Origin: CAYTNY01 sp964439215
Lineage (GTDB): Bacteria; Oederibacteriota; PGYV01; CAYTNY01
NCBI GenBank assembly: GCA_964439215.1
Contig: CAYTNY010000075.1
Coordinates: forward strand, 1-11,198
Length of the DNA: 11,198 nt
Direction: 5' to 3'
In this document: positions 5,221 through 11,198 of the stretch, piece after piece
How positions within the stretch are numbered: the first letter of the stretch is position 1
How the letters are laid out: every line of letters starts with the position of its first letter
Position numbers and translations under genes: made by a program
Notes under the pieces: model-generated
The model's database searches: none
What the model saw: the letters and a program-made list of their open reading frames with translations, nothing else
Told to the model about the DNA's origin: nothing

Positions 5221-6083
5221 TGATTATCGCTATAGCAAGCGGCAAGGGCGGGACCGGGAAAACAACCGCGGCTGTTAATCTCGCGCTTTCACTTGATAAT
5301 GCGCAGCTTATTGACTGTGACGTGGAAGAGCCCAACGCGCATCTTTTTCTCCGTCCTGAAATAGAAAGCAGCGGAAAAATTTATACGCCGGTGCCGCGTG
5401 TTGATCATAATAAGTGTACATACTGCGGGAATTGCTCGCGGGTTTGTGAGTTTGGAGCGGCGGCCGTAATACCTCCGTCCGCGGACGGCAAAGGCAGCGG
5501 GAATGTGCTTATATATGATCATCTTTGCCATTCATGCGGTGCGTGCGCGGTTCTTTGCCCTCAAAACGCAATGTATGAGGCGGATCATGAAATAGGAAGC
5601 ATTGACAAAGGGAAGCGCGGCGGCCTTTTATATGCGTGCGGAAGGCTTAAAATCGGAGAAATAGCGGCTCCGCGTCTTATAAGGGAGACAAAAAAATGTA
5701 TTGATAAAAGCAGGACAGTGATTATAGACGCGCCTCCGGGCACTTCCTGTCCCGTAATAGCCGCGGTTTCCGGTTCGGATTATGTTCTTCTTGCCGCCGA
5801 ACCCACGCCTTTTGGAGTTAATGACCTGCATCTGACGGTTATGATGCTGAGAAAAATGTCTCTGCCGTGCGGCGTGCTGATAAACAGAGCCGGTGAAAAT
5901 GACGGCATAATAGAAGATTACTGCGCCCGTGCCGGGGTTGATGTTATCTTAAAGATACCTTTTTCAAGAAAAGCCGCGGAAATATATTCCCGCGGAGATA
6001 CGCTTGTGGAAACGGATAAGAACTACAGGGAGATTTTTAAAGTCCTGGCGGATAAACTGACTGCCGCCGCCGGAAAAAAATAA
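5220..6083 (+). CDS. MinD-superfamily P-loop ATPase with inserted 2x[4Fe-4S] ferredoxin domain
   Basis: The product is 287 aa (COG1149 type). The deviant Walker A GKGGTGKT (8-15) has the signature Lys K9. The switch-like DCDVEEPNAHL (32-42) is followed by a bacterial ferredoxin insertion with C66, C69, C72, C76 and C103, C106, C109, C113, enough for two [4Fe-4S] clusters. IIDAPPGTSCP (168-178) is the Walker B/switch II region. Members act as ATP-driven dimers in metallocluster delivery; the ORP clusters of Desulfovibrio carry a pair of them. Here the partner is at 6928. The inserted ferredoxin could supply electrons during cluster insertion or assembly (inference). No membrane-targeting MinD helix is evident at the C-terminus, so a cytosolic location is expected. 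Confidence 0.93.
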   Translation: MIIAIASGKGGTGKTTAAVNLALSLDNAQLIDCDVEEPNAHLFLRPEIESSGKIYTPVPRVDHNKCTYCGNCSRVCEFGAAAVIPPSADGKGSGNVLIYDHLCHSCGACAVLCPQNAMYEADHEIGSIDKGKRGGLLYACGRLKIGEIAAPRLIRETKKCIDKSRTVIIDAPPGTSCPVIAAVSGSDYVLLAAEPTPFGVNDLHLTVMMLRKMSLPCGVLINRAGENDGIIEDYCARAGVDVILKIPFSRKAAEIYSRGDTLVETDKNYREIFKVLADKLTAAAGKK

Positions 6084-6094
6084 AGGACGGTAAA

Positions 6095-6493
6095 ATGGAA
6101 AATAAAAACAATGAAAATTTAATAGATGAGTTTCTGTCCTGCAAAACATTCGTAGTGGCGGGTTCTTTCAGAAATGAAGAAAAAACAGCGTTCCAGGTGT
6201 TTCGCAGGCTGATCAAAGCGGGAAAAACGGTTTATCCCGTAACCCGGGCGGCTGCTGAAGCTGACGGGGTTAAAGCGTATAAGGATCTTAAGGAAATACA
6301 GGCGGAAATAGATGTTGTAAATCTTGTGACTCCGCCCGCAGTATCGCTGAAAACGGCAAAACAGTGCCTGGAGCTCGGGATAAAAAAAATATGGTTTCAG
6401 CCCGGTGCACAGGATGATGAAGTACTCAGGTTCTGCGGAGACAACGGGATAAAAACCCTGTATGGTGTTTGTGTTCTTATAGAGGCGCAATAA
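6095..6493 (+). CDS. CoA-binding (YccU-type) Rossmann protein
   Basis: The product is 132 aa. FVVAGSFRNEEKTAFQVFRRL (19-39) is a Rossmann beta-alpha-beta unit in the position of the nucleotide loop, followed by GKTVYPV, VNLVTPPAV (75-83), GIKKIWFQPGAQDDEV (95-110) and a closing YGVCVLIE. This is the CoA_binding_2 (PF13380) single-domain pattern, related to the N-terminal domain of acyl-CoA synthetases and succinyl-CoA synthetase but without catalytic domains. Its physiological role is poorly known in general. C127 lies in the C-terminal strand. It begins 11 bp after the ferredoxin-ATPase gene with TAAAGGACGG (6081-6090), and TrmO follows by 3 bp. A connection to FabH further downstream, also a CoA-ester enzyme, is possible but unproven. 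Confidence 0.85.
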   Translation: MENKNNENLIDEFLSCKTFVVAGSFRNEEKTAFQVFRRLIKAGKTVYPVTRAAAEADGVKAYKDLKEIQAEIDVVNLVTPPAVSLKTAKQCLELGIKKIWFQPGAQDDEVLRFCGDNGIKTLYGVCVLIEAQ

Positions 6494-6496
6494 AAT

Positions 6497-6928
6497 ATGA
6501 AACTGGAAAAAATAGGTTATATACGTTCTCCTCATAAAGAACCCGGAAAAGGCCCGATACAGCCTTCAAAAACAAACGCAAAAGGACAGGTTGTTGTTTA
6601 TAAAAAATTTGAAGAAGGGCTCTCTGATATTGAAGGTTTTTCGCATATTATACTGATTTACCGTTTTCACAGAATAAAAGGGTACAGACTCCTGGTAAAA
6701 CCTTTTCAGGATACAAAATTAAGAGGCGTATTCGCCGCAAGAGCGCCGCGGCGTCCCAACAGAATAGGCATAAGTATAGTAAAACTTATAAAAAGAAATA
6801 AAAATATTTTATATATTGATAATATTGACGCGGTTGATAATTCGCCCCTGCTTGATATAAAACCTTTTATTCCGGAGTTTGAGCCGGATAAAAAGTTCAG
6901 GACAGGATGGAGAAAGGGGATAAAATAA
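6497..6928 (+). CDS. TrmO/TsaA (UPF0066) SAM-dependent methyltransferase
   Basis: The product is 143 aa, about the length of the catalytic domain alone. KIGYIRSPHKEP (5-16) is the conserved N-terminal strand, GFSHIILIYRFHRI (47-60) the central strand, RGVFAARAPRRPNRIGIS (76-93) the family signature and SPLLDIKPFIPEF (116-128) the C-terminal motif. Family members use a beta-barrel fold and bind SAM between subunits. Bacterial TrmO methylates t6A37 of tRNA; archaeal relatives have less certain substrates. In this operon, between two ferredoxin-ATPases, a different substrate is conceivable. The ribosome binding site is weak. The end overlaps the next start by one base (TAATG). The symbol is left blank because the substrate is not assured. 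Confidence 0.9.
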   Translation: MKLEKIGYIRSPHKEPGKGPIQPSKTNAKGQVVVYKKFEEGLSDIEGFSHIILIYRFHRIKGYRLLVKPFQDTKLRGVFAARAPRRPNRIGISIVKLIKRNKNILYIDNIDAVDNSPLLDIKPFIPEFEPDKKFRTGWRKGIK

Positions 6929-7821
6929 TGAAACAGATGACGGTTATAAGCGGAAAAGGCGGCACGGGAAAGACAATGATATCAGCTTCTTTCATTGCTC
7001 TTTCAGGCGGCTGCGCCGCGGCGGACTGTGATGTGGACGCGGCAAATCTGCATTTGCTGCTTGAGCATAAAGTTATACAGACAGATGATTTCAAAGCGGG
7101 AAAAAAAGCGGAAATCAAAAGCGATAAATGCACGGGCTGCGGCAGGTGCGGAGAGGTATGCAGATTTGAGGCAGTGTTAAAGGAAAAAAAATATTATACC
7201 ATAAACCCTCTGCTTTGCGAGGGGTGCGGGTTCTGCGCCCGGGTATGCCCTGAAAATGCTGTTGCAATGAGTGAAAATACGGCAGGAGAGCTGTATGCTT
7301 CACAGTCGCTGTACGGCCCCTTTATTCACGCGAAACTGGGAATTGCGGAGGATAATTCAGGAAAACTTGCCGCCAAAGTAAGGGAAGATGCCAAAAACGC
7401 CGCGGAAAAAGCGGGCAGGGAGCTTGTGATCATTGACGGCCCGCCGGGCACGGGGTGTCCTGTAATGGCGTCATTGACAGGAGTTGATCTGGCGGTTATA
7501 GTAACCGAGCCAACCGTATCCGGGCTGCATGATCTTGACAGGGCCGCCCGTGTTGCCGGGCATTTTGGCGTTGAAGTTTGTGTTATAATAAACAAATACG
7601 ATATAAGCACTGAAAAAACGAATGAAATAATTGATTTCTGCCGAGCCCGGGGAATAGCTTGCGCGGGCAGCGTGTCGTTTTCGGAAAGTGTATTGAATTC
7701 GGTGATAAAAGGCATTCCGCCTTCGGAAGGAGCGGATGAAAAAATAAAAAAAGAAATCAGAAACATATGGGATTTTATACATACAAAACTTTTCGCAGGA
7801 GCAGTCAATGGACCCCGATAA
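6928..7821 (+). CDS. MinD-superfamily P-loop ATPase with inserted 2x[4Fe-4S] ferredoxin domain (second copy)
   Basis: The product is 297 aa. GKGGTGKT (9-16), ADCDVDAANLHLLL (32-45), ferredoxin insertion C68, C71, C74, C78 and C97, C100, C103, C107, and IIDGPPGTGCP (168-178) give the same domain order as the protein at 5220, but the sequences have clearly diverged outside the motifs. The two probably form a heterodimer or act in series, as in ORP-type clusters. The start at 6928 is chosen for AGAAAGGGGA (6911-6920) and because it places the P-loop at the usual distance; a longer start at 6907 would include that site. The 3' end overlaps the Mrp gene by 14 nt. Confidence 0.92.
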   Translation: MKQMTVISGKGGTGKTMISASFIALSGGCAAADCDVDAANLHLLLEHKVIQTDDFKAGKKAEIKSDKCTGCGRCGEVCRFEAVLKEKKYYTINPLLCEGCGFCARVCPENAVAMSENTAGELYASQSLYGPFIHAKLGIAEDNSGKLAAKVREDAKNAAEKAGRELVIIDGPPGTGCPVMASLTGVDLAVIVTEPTVSGLHDLDRAARVAGHFGVEVCVIINKYDISTEKTNEIIDFCRARGIACAGSVSFSESVLNSVIKGIPPSEGADEKIKKEIRNIWDFIHTKLFAGAVNGPR

Positions 7822-8638
7822 AACAGCTGAATTTGAGAGACAGAAAAAATCAATAGAAGAGAAAATGAAGAAAATAAAATATAAAATAGCGGTTATCAGC
7901 GGAAAAGGCGGCGTGGGCAAAAGTTCGGCAGCCGTAAATATAGCCTGCGCGATCGGCGCTTCCGGAAAGAAATGCGGGCTTCTTGACACCGATCTTCACG
8001 GGCCCAATACCGCAAAACTTCTTGGCATTCAGAGCGAAAGAATGACGCAGGAAAACAATGAAATAATTCCGGTAAACGGCCCGGCAGGGCTGAAGATCGT
8101 AAGTATGGGCCTGACAGGCAATGATCCTGACCGGCCTATCATCTGGCGCGGCCCCATGAAAGCCGGGATCATACGCAGTTTTTTAAGTGATGTTTCCTGG
8201 GGGGAGCTTGATTATCTTATTATTGATTCGCCGCCGGGAACAGGCGATGAACCGCTGAGTGTGCTGCAGCTGATACCGGACTTAACCGGTGTTGTTATAG
8301 TCACAACGCCGCAGGAAGTCGCGGTTCTTGACGCAAGGAAAAGTTTTCTCTTTGCAAAAGAGATGAAAACTCATATAATAGGCGTAATTGAAAATATGAG
8401 CGGCTTTAAATGCCCGCACTGCGGAAAAGAAACGGAATTATTTACAGGCAGAGGCGGGGAAAAAATGGCATCGGAGCTGGGGGCTCAGTTTCTCGGAAGA
8501 GTCCCTTTTAATCCTTTGTTCACAGCGGCTTCAGATTCGGGCAATGTTCCCGTTCTAAGCTCGGATAAAAACAATGCGGCTGAAGCGTTCAGGGAAATAG
8601 CGCTGAAAATAGAGTCTGCTGCCGCGGATAAAAAATAA
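7808..8638 (+). CDS. Mrp/NBP35 (ApbC-type) Fe-S cluster carrier ATPase
   Basis: The product is 276 aa. After a charged helix (1-25) come ISGKGGVGKSSAAVNIA (30-46), LLDTDLHGPN (58-67), IIWRGPMK (111-118), DYLIIDSPPGTGDEPLS (135-151) and the family-defining C202-P-H-C205, which in Mrp/NBP35 dimers holds a bridging [4Fe-4S] cluster. It lacks the N-terminal MIP18-like domain of longer bacterial Mrp proteins and the four-Cys N-terminus of Nbp35. Members scaffold and transfer Fe-S clusters to apo-proteins. AGGAG (7796-7800) precedes the start inside the preceding gene, and the 14-nt overlap implies coupled synthesis with the ferredoxin-ATPase. The natural clients would be the cluster proteins of this operon (inference). 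Confidence 0.93.
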   Translation: MDPDKTAEFERQKKSIEEKMKKIKYKIAVISGKGGVGKSSAAVNIACAIGASGKKCGLLDTDLHGPNTAKLLGIQSERMTQENNEIIPVNGPAGLKIVSMGLTGNDPDRPIIWRGPMKAGIIRSFLSDVSWGELDYLIIDSPPGTGDEPLSVLQLIPDLTGVVIVTTPQEVAVLDARKSFLFAKEMKTHIIGVIENMSGFKCPHCGKETELFTGRGGEKMASELGAQFLGRVPFNPLFTAASDSGNVPVLSSDKNNAAEAFREIALKIESAAADKK

Positions 8639-8653
8639 TAAAAGGAGTTCATT

Positions 8654-9634
8654 ATGACATTTAATGCGGGTATCAAAGGAACAGGTTATTATGTCCCGGA
8701 AAAAATTCTAACCAATGCGGAGCTTGAAAAAACAGTTGATACAACGGATGAATGGATAAGAACAAGAACAGGCATAGAGGAAAGAAGAATCGCCGCGGAC
8801 GGCGAGGCTGTTTCGGATATGGCGCTAAAAGCCGGTGAAAAGGCGCTGGCGTCCGCCGGTATAAAAAAAGAGGATATAGACCTTGTTTTGGTGGCGACAA
8901 TCACGCCTGATTCGCCGTGGCCGTCCGCCGCGGCTCTGGTTCAAAGCAAACTTGGGCTTAATAATACACCGGCATTTGATCTTTCCGCGGCCTGTTCCGG
9001 TTTTATATACGGGCTTGATACGGCAAGAGCGTTTATTGAAACGGGAAGATATAAAAATATTCTGCTTATAGCCGCTGAAAAGCTCTCTTGCATAACCGAC
9101 TGGGAAGACAGAAATACCTGTGTGCTTTTAGGCGACGGCGCGGGTGCGGCTGTTATAGGAAGAGTGGATGAGGGCGGAATAATATCAAGCGTGATCTATT
9201 CGGACGGGACAAAAAGAAATATGCTTTATCAGCCCGCCGGCGGATCTGCCATGCCCGCGACAGAAGAAACCGTAAAGCATCGGATGCATTATCTGAAAAT
9301 GGACGGCGCGGAAGTATATAAACTTGCCGTGGACAAAATGCCCAAGGTTCTGGGAGAAGCGCTTGAAAAAGCGGGGAAAACAGCCGAAGAAATAGATTTC
9401 GTGATATTTCACCAGGCAAATATAAGAATTATCCGTTCAATTGCCAAGCGGTTCGGATGGCCGGATGAAAAAAATATAATCAATATACAGAAATACGGTA
9501 ATACATCCGCGGGCACGATTCCCATAGCTCTGGCGCAGGCCATTGAAGAAGGGAAAATAAAAAAAGGCGATGTTGTCGCAATGTCCGCTTTTGGCGCGGG
9601 ATTAACCTGGGGCGGCGCGGTTGTGAAAATATAA
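8654..9634 (+). CDS. fabH: beta-ketoacyl-ACP synthase III
   Basis: The product is 326 aa, full length. The catalytic triad is complete: C114 in DLSAACSGF, H253 in FHQAN and N283 in YGNTSAG. Further family features are TDEWIRTRTGIEERR (31-45) at the CoA-binding arginine loop and the C-terminal MSAFGAGLTWGGAV. FabH condenses acetyl- or branched acyl-CoA with malonyl-ACP to start type II fatty acid synthesis. No other fatty acid gene (plsX, fabD, fabG, acpP) is nearby, which is unusual because fabH commonly sits with them. AAAGGAG (8641-8647) precedes the ATG, 15 bp after Mrp, so it appears to be part of the same operon. Specialised thiolase-fold relatives exist, but the motifs favour true FabH. 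Confidence 0.93.
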   Translation: MTFNAGIKGTGYYVPEKILTNAELEKTVDTTDEWIRTRTGIEERRIAADGEAVSDMALKAGEKALASAGIKKEDIDLVLVATITPDSPWPSAAALVQSKLGLNNTPAFDLSAACSGFIYGLDTARAFIETGRYKNILLIAAEKLSCITDWEDRNTCVLLGDGAGAAVIGRVDEGGIISSVIYSDGTKRNMLYQPAGGSAMPATEETVKHRMHYLKMDGAEVYKLAVDKMPKVLGEALEKAGKTAEEIDFVIFHQANIRIIRSIAKRFGWPDEKNIINIQKYGNTSAGTIPIALAQAIEEGKIKKGDVVAMSAFGAGLTWGGAVVKI

Positions 9635-9647
9635 AGAAAGGTGTTTT

Positions 9648-9962
9648 ATGAGTAAAAAAAAATATTCCTACAAGGAAATAATCAAAGCAAAAGAAAAACT
9701 CGGGCTGCCGGACCGTGCTTCGCTGGGATATATAAAAAAAAGACACAAAGACCTTGTAAAAGAGCACCATCCGGATAAAAACGGCGGAGAAAAATGCGGG
9801 GGCTGTGAAGAACAGATAAAAGAAATAAACAAAGCCTATGAAATCATAAAAAGTTATATTGAAAATTACGAATATTCTTTTTCAAGAAAAGCAGTCGCAA
9901 AATATAATCCTGAAGCGGGAAGTTCATTCAGGAATTATGATGATCCTTATTGGGGCGGTTGA
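9648..9962 (+). CDS. J-domain (DnaJ-type) co-chaperone, short form
   Basis: The product is 104 aa. The J-domain spans about 7-70: helix I with the AKEKLGLPDRAS entry, helix II YIKKRHKDLVKEHHPDK with the essential H41-P42-D43, and helix III QIKEINKAYEIIKSYI. The loop after HPD carries C50-G-G-C53, which is uncommon. There is no Gly/Phe region, DnaJ zinc finger or client-binding domain; the last 25 residues are aromatic-rich. It should stimulate an Hsp70 (DnaK or HscA type) and bring it a specific client. By analogy with HscB in the Isc system, a job in Fe-S transfer would fit the neighbours, but HscB's own C-terminal domain is absent. AGAAAGGTG (9635-9643) precedes the start. Confidence 0.88.
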   Translation: MSKKKYSYKEIIKAKEKLGLPDRASLGYIKKRHKDLVKEHHPDKNGGEKCGGCEEQIKEINKAYEIIKSYIENYEYSFSRKAVAKYNPEAGSSFRNYDDPYWGG

Positions 9963-9991
9963 CTTCAAAACAGCAGTAAAAAAGGGAACGA

Positions 9992-10687
9992 ATGAAAATT
10001 AAAATAATTGCGGACGGGCACAGCGAAAAAGACAGAAAAAACGGATTATGGGGGCTTTCTCTGCTTGTCGGAGATGATGTACTGTTTGATACATTCTGCG
10101 GCGGCAAAAAACTGCTTGAGGCGATGAAAAGAAAAGGAATAGATCCCGCGAAAATAAAACATGTGGTTATTTCCCACAGACACTGGGATCATACGGGAGG
10201 ATTGTGGAATTTTCTTGAATATAATAACAGGGCCGCGGTTTATCTGTGCGGACACAGCCCGGTCCGGCTTGTGAATAAGATCAAGAAATACGGGGCAAAG
10301 GTCCGCCTGGCAGGGGAAAAGCCCTTGAAAATAAGGCCGGGCGCGGTATTGACGGGGGAAGTTAAAGGATACTATAAATCCGGAGTCATGTATGAACAGG
10401 GGCTGATAGCGGAATCAGGAAAGGGCAGTATTCTTATCTGCGGATGCGCCCATCCGGGCCCGGAAAAAATGCTTAAAAAAGCTTTGGAAGGCAGACGGAA
10501 AATACGCGCTATCGCAGGAGGGTTTCATCTGTCGGATGCTGATGATAAAAAGATTGCGGATGTTATCGGATACTTCAGGTCAGTAGGAATAGCATTTGCG
10601 TTTCCCATGCACTGTTCGGGAAGGCCCGCCGTAAAAATAAAGAGATTTTTTAATGATCCGGGAAAAGCAGGAGTGGAGATAAGTTGA
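9992..10687 (+). CDS. metallo-beta-lactamase-fold hydrolase (COG1237 type)
   Basis: The product is 231 aa. The metal motif H62-R-H64-W-D66-H67 is intact, followed by H154 (CGCAH), H179 (GGFHL) and H207 (PMHCSG). The GGFHL and MHCSG motifs mark the COG1237 branch, some members of which are annotated as 7,8-dihydropterin-6-yl-methyl-4-(beta-D-ribofuranosyl)aminobenzene 5'-phosphate synthase. It should bind two Zn or Fe ions. A flavodiiron role is unlikely because no flavodoxin domain is present. Members of this branch are often found beside NifX-like and ferredoxin-MinD genes, suggesting a shared pathway (from memory of such clusters). Its ribosome binding site (AAAAGGGAACG, 9980-9990) is weak, and 29 bp separate it from the J-protein gene. 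The stop overlaps the next start by 4 nt. Confidence 0.9.
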   Translation: MKIKIIADGHSEKDRKNGLWGLSLLVGDDVLFDTFCGGKKLLEAMKRKGIDPAKIKHVVISHRHWDHTGGLWNFLEYNNRAAVYLCGHSPVRLVNKIKKYGAKVRLAGEKPLKIRPGAVLTGEVKGYYKSGVMYEQGLIAESGKGSILICGCAHPGPEKMLKKALEGRRKIRAIAGGFHLSDADDKKIADVIGYFRSVGIAFAFPMHCSGRPAVKIKRFFNDPGKAGVEIS

Positions 10688-10869
10688 AGGAAAAAGAAAA
10701 TAAAGAAAATAAAGAAAATAAAACAGAACCCGAAAAACCCTGTCTGATATGCACGAACTGCGGGGAGTGTGATCTTTTCAAAGAACAGCTTTCCGCCGAA
10801 GAACTTTATAACATGTGCGGCGGCAGCGAAAAGAACAGAAAAACAGATAAAAAAAAAGACAGCGGGTGA
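10684..10869 (+). CDS. small Lys/Glu-rich protein with a CxxCxxCxxC motif
   Basis: The product is 61 aa starting at TTG (10684), which overlaps the preceding stop as TTGA. GGAG at 10675-10678 is correctly placed. Residues 1-19 are a charged repeat (KENKENKENK), encoded by three tandem GAAAATAAA units (10696-10722). C20-L-I-C23-T-N-C26-G-E-C29 has ferredoxin-like spacing, C45 provides a further Cys, and the tail is basic. It may bind a [4Fe-4S] cluster or zinc. I do not recognise a family. An alternative is that the open frame is a chance extension, but the Cys motif and the coupling favour a real gene. It closes the + strand operon; no convincing terminator follows. Confidence 0.65.
   Translation: MKEKENKENKENKTEPEKPCLICTNCGECDLFKEQLSAEELYNMCGGSEKNRKTDKKKDSG
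10696..10722 (+). repeat. three tandem 9-bp units inside the Cys-rich small gene
   Basis: GAAAATAAA occurs three times head to tail and encodes a repeated Glu-Asn-Lys. The unit is a multiple of three, so slippage changes the linker length without shifting the frame. Confidence 0.85.
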
Positions 10870-10890
10870 GGCGGCGTCAGCGGGTGTGTT

Positions 10891-11055
10891 TTATTTCATT
10901 AAAGCATGCGGATAACAGACAGCTCCCGCAGCGCGAAGTTTTTTTTGAATTTCAAAGGTATGGCTTGCCGTCTTGTCGTTAAAAACTAAATCCCTCTGTA
11001 TTTCCCTTTTTGAAAAGGAGGCGGAAAAGAACCCAAACCCTGCCCCGAAACTCAC
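10891..11055 (-). CDS. possible 54-aa minus-strand protein or gene remnant
   Basis: From GTG at 11055 to TAA at 10891 the minus strand is open for 54 codons. It begins VSFGAGFGFFSASFSKRE, continues REIQRDLVFND, and ends KKLRAAGAVCYPHALMK. The amphipathic Lys/Arg/Glu pattern of the second half looks protein-like, unlike a random frame. GGAAG lies just before the GTG. A 12-codon frame starting at ATG 11090 (MGGIKVKKAGRP) ends in TGA sharing GTGA with this start, which could be coupling, a leader peptide or a frameshifted first exon of a decayed gene. No family is recognised. It is convergent with the operon and lies downstream of the right repeat arm. Confidence 0.35.
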   Translation of the reverse strand: MSFGAGFGFFSASFSKREIQRDLVFNDKTASHTFEIQKKLRAAGAVCYPHALMK

Positions 11056-11115
11056 GGTCTTCCGGCTTTCTTAACCTTTATCCCTCCCATTGAATTTTGA
11101 ACTGCTCCGGGTAGT

Positions 11116-11198
11116 TTGCAAGTTTTATTGCAACACTTCATAAAATTAAAGTCTTTTTTTTCGCACATACCGGAACACTTAATTCATACAGTTATTTA
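11116..11198 (-). repeat. right arm of the 83-bp inverted repeat
   Basis: The reverse complement matches 110-192 at 73 of 83 positions by hand count, and all but one position of the outermost 44 bp agree. It reads leftward into the locus and lies about 60 bp upstream of the possible minus-strand gene, just as the left arm lies upstream of the first + strand gene. The match reaches the last base of the window, so its true outer limit is unknown. Confidence 0.85.

Larger units (their letters stand above)
10870..11198. other. 3' region without a confident gene
   Basis: No confident gene follows the + strand operon. CAGCGGGTG occurs twice around the operon end (10860-10868 and 10878-10886). A short minus-strand reading frame spans 10891-11055, preceded on that strand by a 12-codon frame (11052-11090). 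The right arm of the inverted repeat occupies 11116-11198. I see no tRNA, CRISPR or clear terminator here. Confidence 0.6.

Noticed and set aside
5027..5278. An 83-codon frame overlapping the short DUF5320-like gene in another register.
   Set aside because: The alternative frame at 5020 matches the DUF5320 start, has the ribosome binding site and ends in a TAATG coupling; this one runs into the ATPase gene without features.
1..11198. CRISPR array, tRNA, rRNA or insertion sequence.
   Set aside because: No regularly spaced repeats, no cloverleaf or rRNA motifs and no transposase or integrase motifs were seen on either strand.

Overview
The window reads as bacterial chromosome from an anaerobe. 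Nearly every gene has an AGGAGG-type ribosome binding site, two promoters have near-consensus -35/-10 boxes, and a bacterial FabH is present. The protein content (two-cluster ferredoxin/MinD ATPases, NifX/orange-protein-like metallocluster binders, a rubrerythrin-like ferritin fragment) is typical of strict anaerobes. The genetic code is standard, with TAA, TAG and TGA all used as stops. The phylum cannot be fixed from the sequence. All confident genes lie on the + strand and are tightly packed.

Layout. Positions 1-302 hold no convincing gene. They contain one arm of a long inverted repeat (110-192), a strong promoter and a Fur-type operator, leading to a Gly/Arg-rich DUF5320-type gene (303-647) with a probable terminator. 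Next comes a run with no obvious operator of its own: an unrecognised polytopic membrane protein, a class I methyltransferase, a divergent NifX-like protein, a small four-Cys protein and a second methyltransferase (791-3304). A second promoter with the same 23-bp operator core precedes a Fur/PerR-family regulator (3380-3850). This probably starts a long operon: two more NifX/ORP-like proteins, a half-size ferritin-like protein, a second DUF5320-like protein, a ferredoxin-MinD ATPase, a CoA-binding protein, a TrmO-like methyltransferase, a second ferredoxin-MinD ATPase, an Mrp/NBP35 ATPase, FabH, a J-domain protein, a metallo-beta-lactamase-fold protein and a Cys-rich small protein (to 10869). 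Positions 10870-11198 hold a possible short minus-strand gene and the second arm of the inverted repeat, which runs to the window edge.

How it may fit together (inference). The core resembles the orange-protein (ORP) type clusters of Desulfovibrio and other anaerobes, in which NifX-fold proteins bind a metal cluster and MinD-like ATPases with inserted ferredoxin domains probably help build or load it. Here that core is enlarged with a third NifX-fold protein, an Mrp scaffold/carrier, an HPD J-protein, a ferritin-like protein and three methyltransferases. It appears to be under iron- or peroxide-responsive control by a regulator encoded inside the locus. The best leads are the shared operators with their mixed Fur/PerR-type regulator, the enlarged cluster-assembly set, and the 83-bp inverted repeats bracketing the locus.
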